Program-made: the position numbers and the translations under genes
NCBI RefSeq assembly: GCF_000299875.1
Contig: NZ_AMRK01000004.1
Location: 334,228 to 398,227, forward strand
Source of the DNA: Celeribacter baekdonensis B30
GTDB lineage: Bacteria; Pseudomonadota; Alphaproteobacteria; Rhodobacterales; Rhodobacteraceae
Direction: 5' to 3'
Length of the DNA stretch: 64,000 nucleotides
Notes under the pieces: model-generated
What the model saw: only the letters and a program-made list of their open reading frames with translations
What the model was told of the DNA's origin: nothing
Database searches by the model: none
Part shown: one piece after another, positions 32,135-40,922 of the stretch
How positions within the stretch are numbered: position 1 is the first letter of the stretch
How the letters are laid out: the number at the start of each line of letters is the position of its first letter

Positions 32135-34894
32135 ATGACATATACGCATGATGATTGCGATCCAAAAGATCCAACTCCGACAACGCCGGCCCCGATTGCA
32201 GGGACTGTTGATGGGACCGCAGGTGACGATTATATCGACGTCGCTTACACTGGAGATCCTGAAGGCGATGTTATTGATGGGGCAGATGGCCTGAATGATA
32301 TTGTCTATGCGGGCGGCGGTGATGACACCGTGCTGGGTGGCGAAGGCAATGACACCATCTATGGTGACACAGGCGTAACAACCACCACATCCACCGAAAC
32401 ATTCTCTTGGGCTGACATCAAAGATCAGGATTGGTGTGGCCTTGGCACCGTCGACAATGGCGATGACCTCGAAGGTCTGACGCTGACCCAAAACACCGGC
32501 AATGTCACAGTGACGGTCACCACCCCGGACACCTATGACACATGGCACGCCAGCAACATTGGCGTGGATTCGAATTTCTCCACCAACACGGTCAACGTCG
32601 ATGGGGTCGATGGCGCAGACGCTCACTCCTCCCTCGCGTCCAACGCGGCGGCGGGAGAAGTCGGCACCTATGACATGTCCTTCTCTGACGATGTGCAAAA
32701 CGTCACCTTCAACATCTCCGACATCGACGCCAATCTCGGTCAGGTGACCGTGATCGCCTATGACGCGGACGGCAATGAAATCCCGGTCACGTTTGACATC
32801 GGCTCTGACCTGATCCTCTCGGGCAATACGGTCACCGCCGAGGACACCGACAACGTGTCACCTTCCGCCGACAGCAACACCGTTACGGTGAGCATCGCGG
32901 GCCCGGTGGCCTCGCTTCAGATCATCCACACCAATCCGGGCACGGGCGTGTCGGGCATTCATATTTCTGACGTGACCTTTGATGCCGTTTCCGGCACCGA
33001 GCTGACCGAAGGGGCAGGCGACGACACCTTGATTGGCGGCGCAGGCGATGACGTGATCTTTGGCCAAGGTGGCAATGACACGTTGCAAGGCGACGAAGGC
33101 ACCAACACGCTGGACGGCGGCGCAGGCGACGACACCTTTATCGGTGGCGCCGGTGCGGACACGTTCACCGGCGGTGCAGGTCAGGACAACATTGATTATT
33201 CCGGTTCAGACGCGGCGGTGAATGTCGACCTGTCGACCTCGACGCTCTCTGGTGGTGACGCTGAAAACGACACCGTTTCCAGCGGTATCGACGGCGTGAT
33301 CGGCTCTGACTATGACGACACCCTGACCGGCTTTGATCATCAGGGCACCGATCCGTCCGACACATATACCAATGAATTCTGGGGCATGGGTGGCGATGAT
33401 ACCATCTCCGGCGGTGGCGGCGACGACTACCTCGATGGGGGCGACGGCGTTGATCATATCGAAGGCGGCGACGGCGACGACATCATCGTCGGCGGCGACA
33501 TCGGCAGCCCGGATCGCGGCTACCCGGGCGTTTTCCCGGGCGATTCTGACACCACCAATGACATGGACACGCTGCTGGGCGGCGCGGGCAATGACACGAT
33601 TTCGGGTGGCGATGACAATGATTACATTGACGGCGGTGCCGACAATGACACCATCGACGGCGGCTTTGACGATGACACCATTTTGGGTGGCTCCGGTGAC
33701 GACTTTATCGTCGGTGGCGAAGGCTCCGATACGATCGACGGCGGCGAGGGCAATGACATCATCTATGGTGGTCTTGCACCGGGCTTCCCGGACAGCCTGA
33801 ACATCCCCGATGACGCGGGCGATCTTGTCACCGACAACGGTCAGGACGTGATCCATGGCGGTGCGGGCAACGACACGATCTACGGTCAAGACGACGATGA
33901 TCTGATCTATGGCGATGCAGGTGACGACACCATCTATGGCGGCATTGACGACGACACCATTCATGCTGGCGCGGGCCATGACATTGTCGATGGTGGCGCA
34001 GATCAGGATACGATCTACGGCGGTGGCGACAATGACGTCCTCTCCGGCGGCGATGACGAAGATACGATCTATGTCACCTTTGATGATGTCACATCTGGCG
34101 TTTACAACACCACGGTGCATGGTGGCGATGGCGGTGTCGATTGGGATACGCTTGATCTGTCTGCCTTGTTGTCCGATGGATGGGTGGTCACCCACGACGT
34201 GCAAAACCCGGACTCCGATGGCAACGGCTTTGACGGCCAGATCCAACTCTACAATGCCGGTACGGACTCCTACGCCAACATCAACTACACCAACATCGAG
34301 GAAATCATCCCTTGCTTCACGCCGGGGACGCTGCTTGCGACACCCAAAGGCGAAGTCGCGGTGGAAACCCTCAAAGTGGGCGACAAAGTCATCACCCGCG
34401 ACAACGGTCTTCAGGCGATTCAGTGGATTGGCAAGAAATCCCTGTCCTCTGCCGATCTGGCGGCCCGTCGCGCGTTGATGCCAGTGATGATCCGTCAGGG
34501 CGCACTTGGTGCCGGTCTGCCGGAGCGCGACATGATGGTGTCTCCAAACCACCGCATGTTGGTTTCCAATGAAAAAGCCGCGCTTTTGTTTGACGAGCAC
34601 GAAGTTCTCGTGGCGGCCAAACACCTGACCCGCTTGGACGGTGTCGAGGTGATCGACGCGGCTGAGGTGACCTATATCCACGTCATGTTCGAGCGCCACG
34701 AAGTGGTCCTCTCGGACGGGACATGGTCGGAAAGCTTCCAGCCGGGCGATTACACCCTTGCCGGAATTGGCGAAGAGGCCCGTCAGGAAATCTTTGCACT
34801 CTTCCCGGAATTGCAAGACGTGTCGGCCCGCGGTGGATTTACCGCCGCCCGTCGCATTCTTCGCAAACACGAAGCCGAACTTTTGGTCTCCTGA
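32135..34894 (+). CDS. RTX calcium-binding repeat protein with C-terminal Hint domain
   Basis: A 919-residue acidic protein without a signal peptide. Blocks of nine-residue RTX repeats (GGxGxDxIx type, e.g. GGAGDDTLIGG, GGEGNDIIYGG) lie at about residues 25-80, 285-340 and 410-690; these bind calcium and fold after export. A non-repeat, Thr/Asp/Val-rich beta-sandwich-like part lies between the first two blocks (about 85-285). The C-terminal part from Cys727 (PCFTPGTLLATPKGEVAVETLKVG) to about 870 is a Hint domain (Hint_2 type), with a SPNHRML motif like the intein block B His. The Cys at the expected cleavage site suggests it could self-process. RTX proteins are usually type I secreted, but no secretion genes are nearby. 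ATG after GAGAAG. Confidence 0.9.
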   Translation: MTYTHDDCDPKDPTPTTPAPIAGTVDGTAGDDYIDVAYTGDPEGDVIDGADGLNDIVYAGGGDDTVLGGEGNDTIYGDTGVTTTTSTETFSWADIKDQDWCGLGTVDNGDDLEGLTLTQNTGNVTVTVTTPDTYDTWHASNIGVDSNFSTNTVNVDGVDGADAHSSLASNAAAGEVGTYDMSFSDDVQNVTFNISDIDANLGQVTVIAYDADGNEIPVTFDIGSDLILSGNTVTAEDTDNVSPSADSNTVTVSIAGPVASLQIIHTNPGTGVSGIHISDVTFDAVSGTELTEGAGDDTLIGGAGDDVIFGQGGNDTLQGDEGTNTLDGGAGDDTFIGGAGADTFTGGAGQDNIDYSGSDAAVNVDLSTSTLSGGDAENDTVSSGIDGVIGSDYDDTLTGFDHQGTDPSDTYTNEFWGMGGDDTISGGGGDDYLDGGDGVDHIEGGDGDDIIVGGDIGSPDRGYPGVFPGDSDTTNDMDTLLGGAGNDTISGGDDNDYIDGGADNDTIDGGFDDDTILGGSGDDFIVGGEGSDTIDGGEGNDIIYGGLAPGFPDSLNIPDDAGDLVTDNGQDVIHGGAGNDTIYGQDDDDLIYGDAGDDTIYGGIDDDTIHAGAGHDIVDGGADQDTIYGGGDNDVLSGGDDEDTIYVTFDDVTSGVYNTTVHGGDGGVDWDTLDLSALLSDGWVVTHDVQNPDSDGNGFDGQIQLYNAGTDSYANINYTNIEEIIPCFTPGTLLATPKGEVAVETLKVGDKVITRDNGLQAIQWIGKKSLSSADLAARRALMPVMIRQGALGAGLPERDMMVSPNHRMLVSNEKAALLFDEHEVLVAAKHLTRLDGVEVIDAAEVTYIHVMFERHEVVLSDGTWSESFQPGDYTLAGIGEEARQEIFALFPELQDVSARGGFTAARRILRKHEAELLVS

Positions 34895-34962
34895 ACCAAA
34901 TTTAAAGCGTCACGCCTTTAACCTGAGGTAGGGGAAAGGCGCAACGCTTAAAAAAACGCTCT

Positions 34963-35031
34963 CCCGGCGTTGGTGACACGTTCACCTGCGCCGGGAACCT
35001 CGGTGGCCACAGGGGGCTGGGCCACCAGAGG
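34963..35031 (+). ncRNA. Two adjacent GC-rich hairpins after the RTX-Hint gene
   Basis: Hairpin 1: CCCGGCG (34963-34969) pairs with CGCCGGG (34989-34995) and, inside it, GGTGA pairs with TCACC. Hairpin 2: CCTC-GGTGGCC (34998-35008) pairs with GGCCACC-A-GAGG (35020-35031) with one bulged A. A run of six T residues occurs only 28 bases later (35060-35065). It is not a simple terminator; it may be an RNA stability element or the 3' part of a small RNA. Which strand is used is inferred from the RTX gene. Confidence 0.4.
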
Positions 35032-35098
35032 ATTATCTGTAGCCTTGGCCGATCTGCGTTTTTTCTAATCACATCAACGCCTTGCCGGTTTCACGGCC

Positions 35099-36349
35099 TC
35101 ACTCCGCACCAAAACCGCGCCCGAGCGCTTTCCATCCGATAAAAGCAAGAACAAACGCGCCCAGAGCGGCGACCAAAATCGGCATCATGACAGCCGTGTC
35201 ACGGGCGACAACGCTCTGCGCGCCACGCGCAATCAGTCCCGACAATACAAGGCCAATCGGCATCATGCCCCAAGCAAAAAGCCGATAAAGGCTGTTGACC
35301 CGACCCAAAAGCACGTCGGGGATGGCGCGCTGTCGATAGGACACGGAGACCGTGTTCCAAATCAGTCCGAAAAATTCAAAGAGTGCCAATGTCAGACCCA
35401 AACTCACCGGACCGGGCACGTATGCGATGGCGAGAAAGATCGGGGCAGAGGCCAACAACGCCAATTGTGCCGACCGGCTTGGCCCAAACAGGCGGATGAT
35501 CGGACCTCCAAGCCACCCGCCCAAGATGCCGCCCACGGCCCCCGAGGCCAAAATCAGCCCGTAAACCTGTGCGTTTAAGCCCAGGTTGTCCTGAACATGC
35601 AGCACCAGCGCAATCATCATCATATGAAACAGCAAATTCCAAAACCCGGTGATCCACGCAAGCGTGCGCAACAGCGGGGCGGCGCGCAAAAAGGCCACGC
35701 CTTCTTTGAACTCCGCGCGCCAATCGCGGGCGCGCGTGCCCGCCGCGCGAAACGCTCCCTTGATCCTCAACATAAGAAAAATGGCGGCAAAATAGCTGAT
35801 CGCATTCAAAAGAAACGGCGCGGGCAGGGCAAAGCCAATCAACATCGCGCCCAAAGCTGGCCCAATCAACGCATTGCCAATCAGTTCCACACTCCAAAGT
35901 CGGCCGTTTGCGGTTTCAAGTTCGGCATGTGGCACGAGCGTCGGCAACATGGTTTGGGCCGCATTGTCGCGAAACACTTCGGCGACACCGACCACGCTGG
36001 CCCCGCACAGAAGCGCACAGAACAGCCAAAGGTTGGAGATGCCGTTGACGGGTGCGGGCGCAAGGGGGAGGGCGAAGACAATCGCCACGCCCACCGCCAA
36101 AAATGCCAGCGCGCGCAGTGCGTCCATCTGTAAAATCAACACCCGCCGATCGGCGCGATCGGTGATGATCCCCGCCGGAATGGCACAGAGCGCCCAAGGC
36201 AAGCGCAGGGCCACGGGCACCAAGGCGATCCAGACCGGATCACGGGTCAACAGTGACGCGAGCCAAGCCCAAGCCACCGTCGCAATGCCATCGGCCAAAT
36301 TGGTCAGGCCACTGGCGAGGATAAAGCGATGGAGCGGGCGAAAGGTCAT
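35099..36349 (-). CDS. MFS transporter, probable exporter
   Basis: A 416-residue membrane protein with about 12 hydrophobic helices and the MFS motif between helices 2 and 3 (AGIITDRADRRVLIL, DRADRR). The pattern resembles the MFS_3/EntS-like exporters. The frame extends upstream over the end of the next gene, so the ATG at 36349 (MTFRPLHRFIL) is used, though no good ribosome site is seen there; translation may be coupled to the upstream gene 38 bases away. Substrate unknown. Confidence 0.82.
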   Translation of the reverse strand: MTFRPLHRFILASGLTNLADGIATVAWAWLASLLTRDPVWIALVPVALRLPWALCAIPAGIITDRADRRVLILQMDALRALAFLAVGVAIVFALPLAPAPVNGISNLWLFCALLCGASVVGVAEVFRDNAAQTMLPTLVPHAELETANGRLWSVELIGNALIGPALGAMLIGFALPAPFLLNAISYFAAIFLMLRIKGAFRAAGTRARDWRAEFKEGVAFLRAAPLLRTLAWITGFWNLLFHMMMIALVLHVQDNLGLNAQVYGLILASGAVGGILGGWLGGPIIRLFGPSRSAQLALLASAPIFLAIAYVPGPVSLGLTLALFEFFGLIWNTVSVSYRQRAIPDVLLGRVNSLYRLFAWGMMPIGLVLSGLIARGAQSVVARDTAVMMPILVAALGAFVLAFIGWKALGRGFGAE

Positions 36350-36387
36350 TGGGGGGCCAAATTGATTTAAAAAAACTGCGCCAGACC

Positions 36388-36975
36388 TCACATCTGACGC
36401 CAATCTTCCAGCGTATTCATGTCCCAAGTCGCCGCCTCGGACGGCATTTCCACCCGTTTGGCACCGTATTTTGCAATCAAATCCTGCGCGCCATGATCGC
36501 CCGTGAGGGCCTCAAATTTGGGCAAAAGGGACGTCGGAAAGATCACCGGATGACCATCGCGCCCGCTTTGGCTCATCGCGCGCACAATCTGCGTACCCTC
36601 AAAGGTTTCAAAGAGCACAACCAAGGTTTCCAAATGCGCAGCGGTGATAAAGGGCAGATCGGCCAGCATCACTATCAACCCGTTATAGCCACCCGAAATC
36701 GCCGCTTGGGCCAGAGATTTGAGCGTGGCGGACAGGCCCTCATTGGCCTGTTCCACACAGATAAAATCATCGCTCGGGCGCAAGATCGCCCGGCGCGCGT
36801 TAAAATACGGATGGGAGTCGGGCGGCAAAGCGACCAAAATATCATGACCCTTCGCCGCCGTGATGGCCCGGCGCAAAAGCGTGTCGGGGGCATGTAGGGA
36901 CGGCGGGGTCGACAGCTTGTCAAACCCCATCCGAGATGAATTCCCAGCCGCACAAAGTCCCGCAAGCAAGCGCAT
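36388..36975 (-). CDS. MobA/MocA-like nucleotidyltransferase
   Basis: A 195-residue protein with the NTP-transferase opening LLAGLCAAGNSSRMGFDK (a variant of the LAAGxSxRMGxxK motif), an LIVMLADLPFI metal-binding stretch and HPVIFP near the C-terminus. Relatives (MocA, MobA) join CTP or GTP to molybdopterin. The Gly-Asn in place of the usual Gly-x-Ser is a small change. It precedes the MFS transporter in the same direction and follows livM, and no molybdenum gene is in the window, so the substrate is open. Confidence 0.78.
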   Translation of the reverse strand: MRLLAGLCAAGNSSRMGFDKLSTPPSLHAPDTLLRRAITAAKGHDILVALPPDSHPYFNARRAILRPSDDFICVEQANEGLSATLKSLAQAAISGGYNGLIVMLADLPFITAAHLETLVVLFETFEGTQIVRAMSQSGRDGHPVIFPTSLLPKFEALTGDHGAQDLIAKYGAKRVEMPSEAATWDMNTLEDWRQM

Positions 36976-36998
36976 TTTGAGCCCCTATTTTGGCCGAC

Positions 36999-38315
36999 CT
37001 ATTTTTCTGGCAACAACCCGCGCGGTGAAAACCGCAGCACGACCAAAAGGATCACGCCCATGGTCAAATAGCGCATATAGGCCACGCGTTCGATCAATCC
37101 AGCCTTAAACGCCGAGCCATCGTCCATACCCGAGGTGATCACATTAACGATCCATGCACCAATTGGCTCGACCTCGATCCACAGGAACCAAATCAACATG
37201 CCGCCCAAAACCGCGCCCCAATTGTTGCCCGATCCGCCGACAATCACCATGACCCAAACGAGGAAGGTGTAGCGCAGCGGTTGGTAGGTGGTGGGGGTGA
37301 GCTGACCGTCGAGCGTGGTCATCATCGCGCCCGCAACGCCGATGATCGCGGCCCCCAGCACGAAGATTTGCAAGTGCCTCCCGGTGACGTTTTTGCCCAT
37401 GGCTTCGGCGGCGACCTCGTTGTCACGGATCGCGCGCATCATCCGCCCCCAGGGGCTTTTGAGCGCCAATTCCATTGCCGTGACGATCAGAATGATCACG
37501 GCCAGAAACAGCAAGGCATAGAGAAGTTTGACGAAAATCGACGAGCCTGTGGTTGGGTCCATGCCGAACCGGGTCATCATGTCCAAAAACCATTGCGCGT
37601 TTTGCAGGTCGATTTCATTCGGGACAGGACGGGGCAACCCGTTGACGTTTTTGACGCCGCGCGACAGCCAATCTTCGTTTTTCATCACCGCAAGGATAAT
37701 CTCGGCGATGCCCAATGTGGCGATGGCCAGATAATCAGAGCGCAGTCCCAGTGCGGTTTTGGCCACAAGCCAAGCCGCGCCCGCCGCCAAGATCCCGCCC
37801 ACAGGCCAGGCCAGCATGACAGGCAAGCCCAGCCCGCCAAGATAGCCGGAGACCGCCGGATCAACCGCTTCAATCGCGGCAACCGCCGGGTCCAACAGGA
37901 AGCGGAACAGGAAGAAACCAGCCACCAAAAAGGCGGTCAAAACCAAACCGCGCGTCCGGCCCTTTGGCATCTTTTTCCACAACACGGCAGCACCCGCGAT
38001 GATCGCGACACCGACCACAAGCGCGGCGACGATGCGTCCGCCGCCCGCAGACCACGCGGCCGGGACCGGGGGCATCGAGGTCAGCACAACGGCCAAGCCA
38101 CCCAAGGCGACAAAGCCCATGACGCCGACGTTAAACAGCCCCGCATAGCCCCATTGCAGGTTCACCCCCAAGGCCATGATCGCCGAGATCAGCCCCATGT
38201 TGAGGATGGACAGCGCGGAGTTCCACGATTGCAACAGGCCAACCGCCGAGATCAGCAGCGCCATCGCCAAGAAATACTGGGGTGCTCTCGATTTTTTCAT
38301 GTCGGGTTTTGTCAT
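36999..38315 (-). CDS. livM: Branched-chain amino-acid ABC transporter permease LivM
   Basis: Inner-membrane permease of the Liv (HAAT) importer. The 438-residue protein is long for LivM because of an N-terminal stretch with extra hydrophobic segments (about residues 80-160), but has the core SDYLAIATLGIAEIILAV, the ATPase contact SPWGRMMRAIRDNEVAAEAMGKNV and a LRFSPRGLLPEK end. It overlaps livH by four bases. Order on the minus strand is livJ, livG, livF, livH, livM. Confidence 0.93.
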   Translation of the reverse strand: MTKPDMKKSRAPQYFLAMALLISAVGLLQSWNSALSILNMGLISAIMALGVNLQWGYAGLFNVGVMGFVALGGLAVVLTSMPPVPAAWSAGGGRIVAALVVGVAIIAGAAVLWKKMPKGRTRGLVLTAFLVAGFFLFRFLLDPAVAAIEAVDPAVSGYLGGLGLPVMLAWPVGGILAAGAAWLVAKTALGLRSDYLAIATLGIAEIILAVMKNEDWLSRGVKNVNGLPRPVPNEIDLQNAQWFLDMMTRFGMDPTTGSSIFVKLLYALLFLAVIILIVTAMELALKSPWGRMMRAIRDNEVAAEAMGKNVTGRHLQIFVLGAAIIGVAGAMMTTLDGQLTPTTYQPLRYTFLVWVMVIVGGSGNNWGAVLGGMLIWFLWIEVEPIGAWIVNVITSGMDDGSAFKAGLIERVAYMRYLTMGVILLVVLRFSPRGLLPEK

Positions 38316-39322
38316 ATCGATTGCCCCTTAAAGAGACCCGTGGGTTTGAACAACAGCACGATGATCAGGATGGCGAAGGAGACGGCGAATTTGTAATCTG
38401 TCGACAGAAGCTGCACCAAACCGTCTGGGCTCCAACTGTCCGGGCTGAGATAGGTGATCACCTTTTTGAAGGCGTAGGTCAGGGTCACCTCGGAAAAGGC
38501 AATGACAAACCCGCCCGCAATCGCGCCCAGTGGATTGCCGATGCCACCGACGATGGCGGCGGCGAAGACCGGCAAGAGAAGCTGTTGATAAATAAAGGGT
38601 TTGAACGATTTGTCCAAACCGTAAAGCGCACCCGCGATGGTGGCGAGAGCTGCGACCAAGAGCCATGTGATCGTCACCACGCGCTCCGGGTTGATGCCCG
38701 ACAAAAGCGCCAAATCTTCGTTATCCGAGAAGGCGCGCATGGATTTCCCGGTGCGGGTTTTGTTCAAAAACCAAAACAACGCGGCCACAGTGATCAGGGC
38801 GACGACGACGGTGATCACTTGGGTGGTTTTGATCGCAAGACCTTCGTCCAAGCCCGACCAGGCCTTGAAATCGCGGGCATTTACCAAGAAGCGTGCGCCA
38901 TCGGCAAAGCGGCGGTCTTCTGTGCCCACGACCATGCGCACGACGCCGTTCATGACAAACATCACCCCGGTGGAGACGATCACCAACATGACCGGGGCGG
39001 CTTTGACTTTACGGTAGAACTTGTAGACCACGCGGTCGGTGGTCAAAAGCAACAGCGCCGTGACCGCTATGCCAAAGGGCAGGGCGAGAAGGGCGGTTGG
39101 CAGCGGCCCAAGAGAAATGCCCCAGCTTTGGAACAGCGCCGTGACCAGCACAACCACCATCGCGCCAAAGGACATGGTTTCGCCATGGGCAAAGTTTGAG
39201 AACCGCAGCACGCCGTAGATCAGCGTCACGCCCAAAGCCCCCAGCGCAAGCTGCGCGCCGTAAGCTGTGGCAGGGATAAGGACAAAATTGGCGAAGGCCA
39301 CGAGGGCGTTGAGGATATCCAT
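38312..39322 (-). CDS. livH: Branched-chain amino-acid ABC transporter permease LivH
   Basis: The partner permease: 336 residues, about eight hydrophobic helices, with the LivH pattern FANFVLIPATAYGAQLALGALG at the start, RFSNFAHGETMSFGA, and the ATPase contact TGKSMRAFSDNEDLALLSGINPERV. It lies three bases after livF and overlaps livM by four, within one operon. Confidence 0.94.
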   Translation of the reverse strand: MDILNALVAFANFVLIPATAYGAQLALGALGVTLIYGVLRFSNFAHGETMSFGAMVVVLVTALFQSWGISLGPLPTALLALPFGIAVTALLLLTTDRVVYKFYRKVKAAPVMLVIVSTGVMFVMNGVVRMVVGTEDRRFADGARFLVNARDFKAWSGLDEGLAIKTTQVITVVVALITVAALFWFLNKTRTGKSMRAFSDNEDLALLSGINPERVVTITWLLVAALATIAGALYGLDKSFKPFIYQQLLLPVFAAAIVGGIGNPLGAIAGGFVIAFSEVTLTYAFKKVITYLSPDSWSPDGLVQLLSTDYKFAVSFAILIIVLLFKPTGLFKGQSI

Positions 39323-39325
39323 CTG

Positions 39326-40033
39326 TTAGCCCCCCAAGAATGTGCGGCGGACTTCGGGGTTGGCCAAAAGGGCGGCCCCCGTGTCGGTATAAGCATTGGC
39401 GCCTTGGACAAGGACATAGCCTTTATCCGCGATTTCAAGCGCTTGGCGGGCGTTTTGTTCGACCATGAGGATGGAAATCCCGGTGCGGGCGACCTCGATG
39501 ATCCGATCAAACAGCTCGTCCATCACGATGGGGGACACGCCTGCGGTCGGTTCATCGAGCATCAACAATTTCGGTTGGGTCATCAGCGCACGACCGACAG
39601 CGACCTGTTGGCGTTGACCACCAGAGAGTTCGCCTGCGTTCTGGTTGCGCTTGTCTTTCACCGCCGGAAACAGCTCATAGACCTGTTCAATCGTCTCTTC
39701 GATGTCATCATTGCGAATGAACGCGCCCATTTCCAAATTCTCGCGTACCGTCATGGTCGGGAAAATATTGTGGGTCTGTGGCACAAAGCCCATGCCTTTG
39801 TAGACGCGCTCTTGGGGGGACAATTGGGTGATGTCTTCGCCGCCCAGATGCACATGGCCCTCGCGCAGGTTCAACATGCCAAACACCGCCTTCATTGCGG
39901 TGGATTTGCCCGCGCCATTAGGGCCAACGATGACGGCAATCTCGCCTTTTTGCACGGTCAGGGTACAGCCGTGCAGAATATCCGCGCCGGAGCCATAGCC
40001 GCCGCGCATCTCGCTTGCGTGGAGGAATGTCAT
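39326..40033 (-). CDS. livF: Branched-chain amino-acid ABC transporter ATPase LivF
   Basis: One of two ATPases of the importer: 235 residues, Walker A GPNGAGKST, signature LSGGQRQQ, Walker B LLMLDEPTAGVSP and the LMVEQNARQAL switch typical of LivF. It overlaps livG by four bases. Confidence 0.95.
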   Translation of the reverse strand: MTFLHASEMRGGYGSGADILHGCTLTVQKGEIAVIVGPNGAGKSTAMKAVFGMLNLREGHVHLGGEDITQLSPQERVYKGMGFVPQTHNIFPTMTVRENLEMGAFIRNDDIEETIEQVYELFPAVKDKRNQNAGELSGGQRQQVAVGRALMTQPKLLMLDEPTAGVSPIVMDELFDRIIEVARTGISILMVEQNARQALEIADKGYVLVQGANAYTDTGAALLANPEVRRTFLGG

Positions 40034-40815
40034 TGCGCGCCCTCCGGTTTCTTGTTTTTCACGCCGGTGCCCAAATAGGCCTCGATCACCGCCTCATCGC
40101 TCATGATCTCGCTTGCCGTGCCCGTCGCCATCACTTTACCCTCGGCCATCACAATGACAGGATCGCAAAGCTGTTTGATGAACTCCATGTCGTGCTCAAT
40201 CATGCAAAATGTATAACCGCGCTCCACGTTGAGCCGTTTGATCGCATCGCCAATGGTGTACAACAGCGTACGGTTGACGCCCGCGCCGACCTCATCGAGA
40301 AACACCATTTTGGCATCAACCATCATCGTGCGGCCCAGCTCCAAAAGCTTTTTCTGACCGCCGGAAATCTCGCCCGCTTTCAAATCCGCGATATGGGAAA
40401 TGGTCAGAAACTCAAGGACTTCATCGGCCTTTTCGCGCAGGGCGCGTTCCTCGGCGGCGATCTGTTTGCGCTTAAACCACGCATTGACCAGCGTCTCGCC
40501 GGTTTGCCCCGCAGGCACCATCATCAGGTTCTCGCGCACCGTCATGCTTGAGAACTCATGCGCGATCTGGAACGTGCGCAAAATGCCCTTGGCAAAAAGG
40601 TGGTGCGGTTTGAGCCCGGTGATGTCCTCACCGTCAAACAAAACCTGTCCAGAGGTGGGGGTCAAAACCCCGGCGATGCAATTGAAAAGCGACGTTTTTC
40701 CCGCGCCATTGGGCCCGATGAGCCCGGTGATCGTGCCTTGCTCAAGCGTAAGCGAAGCCCCGTCCACTGCACGAAAACCGCCGAAATGCATGTGCAGATC
40801 ACGCACTTCGATCAT
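40030..40815 (-). CDS. livG: Branched-chain amino-acid ABC transporter ATPase LivG
   Basis: The second ATPase: 261 residues, Walker A GPNGAGKTS, the extra helical insert of LivG (MVPAGQTGETLVNAWF), signature ISGGQKKL, Walker B VFLDEVGAGVN and the CMIEHDMEF switch. It is the first gene after the livJ-livG hairpin, which may set its lower level relative to livJ. Confidence 0.95.
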   Translation of the reverse strand: MIEVRDLHMHFGGFRAVDGASLTLEQGTITGLIGPNGAGKTSLFNCIAGVLTPTSGQVLFDGEDITGLKPHHLFAKGILRTFQIAHEFSSMTVRENLMMVPAGQTGETLVNAWFKRKQIAAEERALREKADEVLEFLTISHIADLKAGEISGGQKKLLELGRTMMVDAKMVFLDEVGAGVNRTLLYTIGDAIKRLNVERGYTFCMIEHDMEFIKQLCDPVIVMAEGKVMATGTASEIMSDEAVIEAYLGTGVKNKKPEGAQ

Positions 40816-40869
40816 ATGGTGTATCCCCGTTTTTGATCCGGCTGTTAAGCGAATGGGACCGGATAAGAA

Positions 40870-40910
40870 ATATGGCCCGGAGCGTCAAGTGACAGATCTC
40901 CGGGCCATAT
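40870..40910 (-). promoter_or_regulatory. Hairpin between livJ and livG
   Basis: ATATGGCCCGGAG (40870-40882) is perfectly complementary to CTCCGGGCCATAT (40898-40910). It starts 12 bases after the livJ stop on the minus strand and has only a short TTTCTT after it. This is most likely a partial terminator or an RNase stop that protects livJ mRNA, giving more binding protein than permease. Confidence 0.75.
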
Positions 40911-40922
40911 CAGATGTTGCGT

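Noticed and set aside
32990..34080. Regular repeats that could be taken for a CRISPR or satellite array
   Set aside because: The period is codon-based and degenerate, and the repeats translate to GGxGxD RTX motifs in one frame.
33206..34870. A 554-codon open frame on the minus strand inside the RTX gene
   Set aside because: It is the mirror of the repetitive, GC-biased RTX coding sequence; it has no ribosome site and its product is a Val/Ala/Asp-rich string without family pattern.
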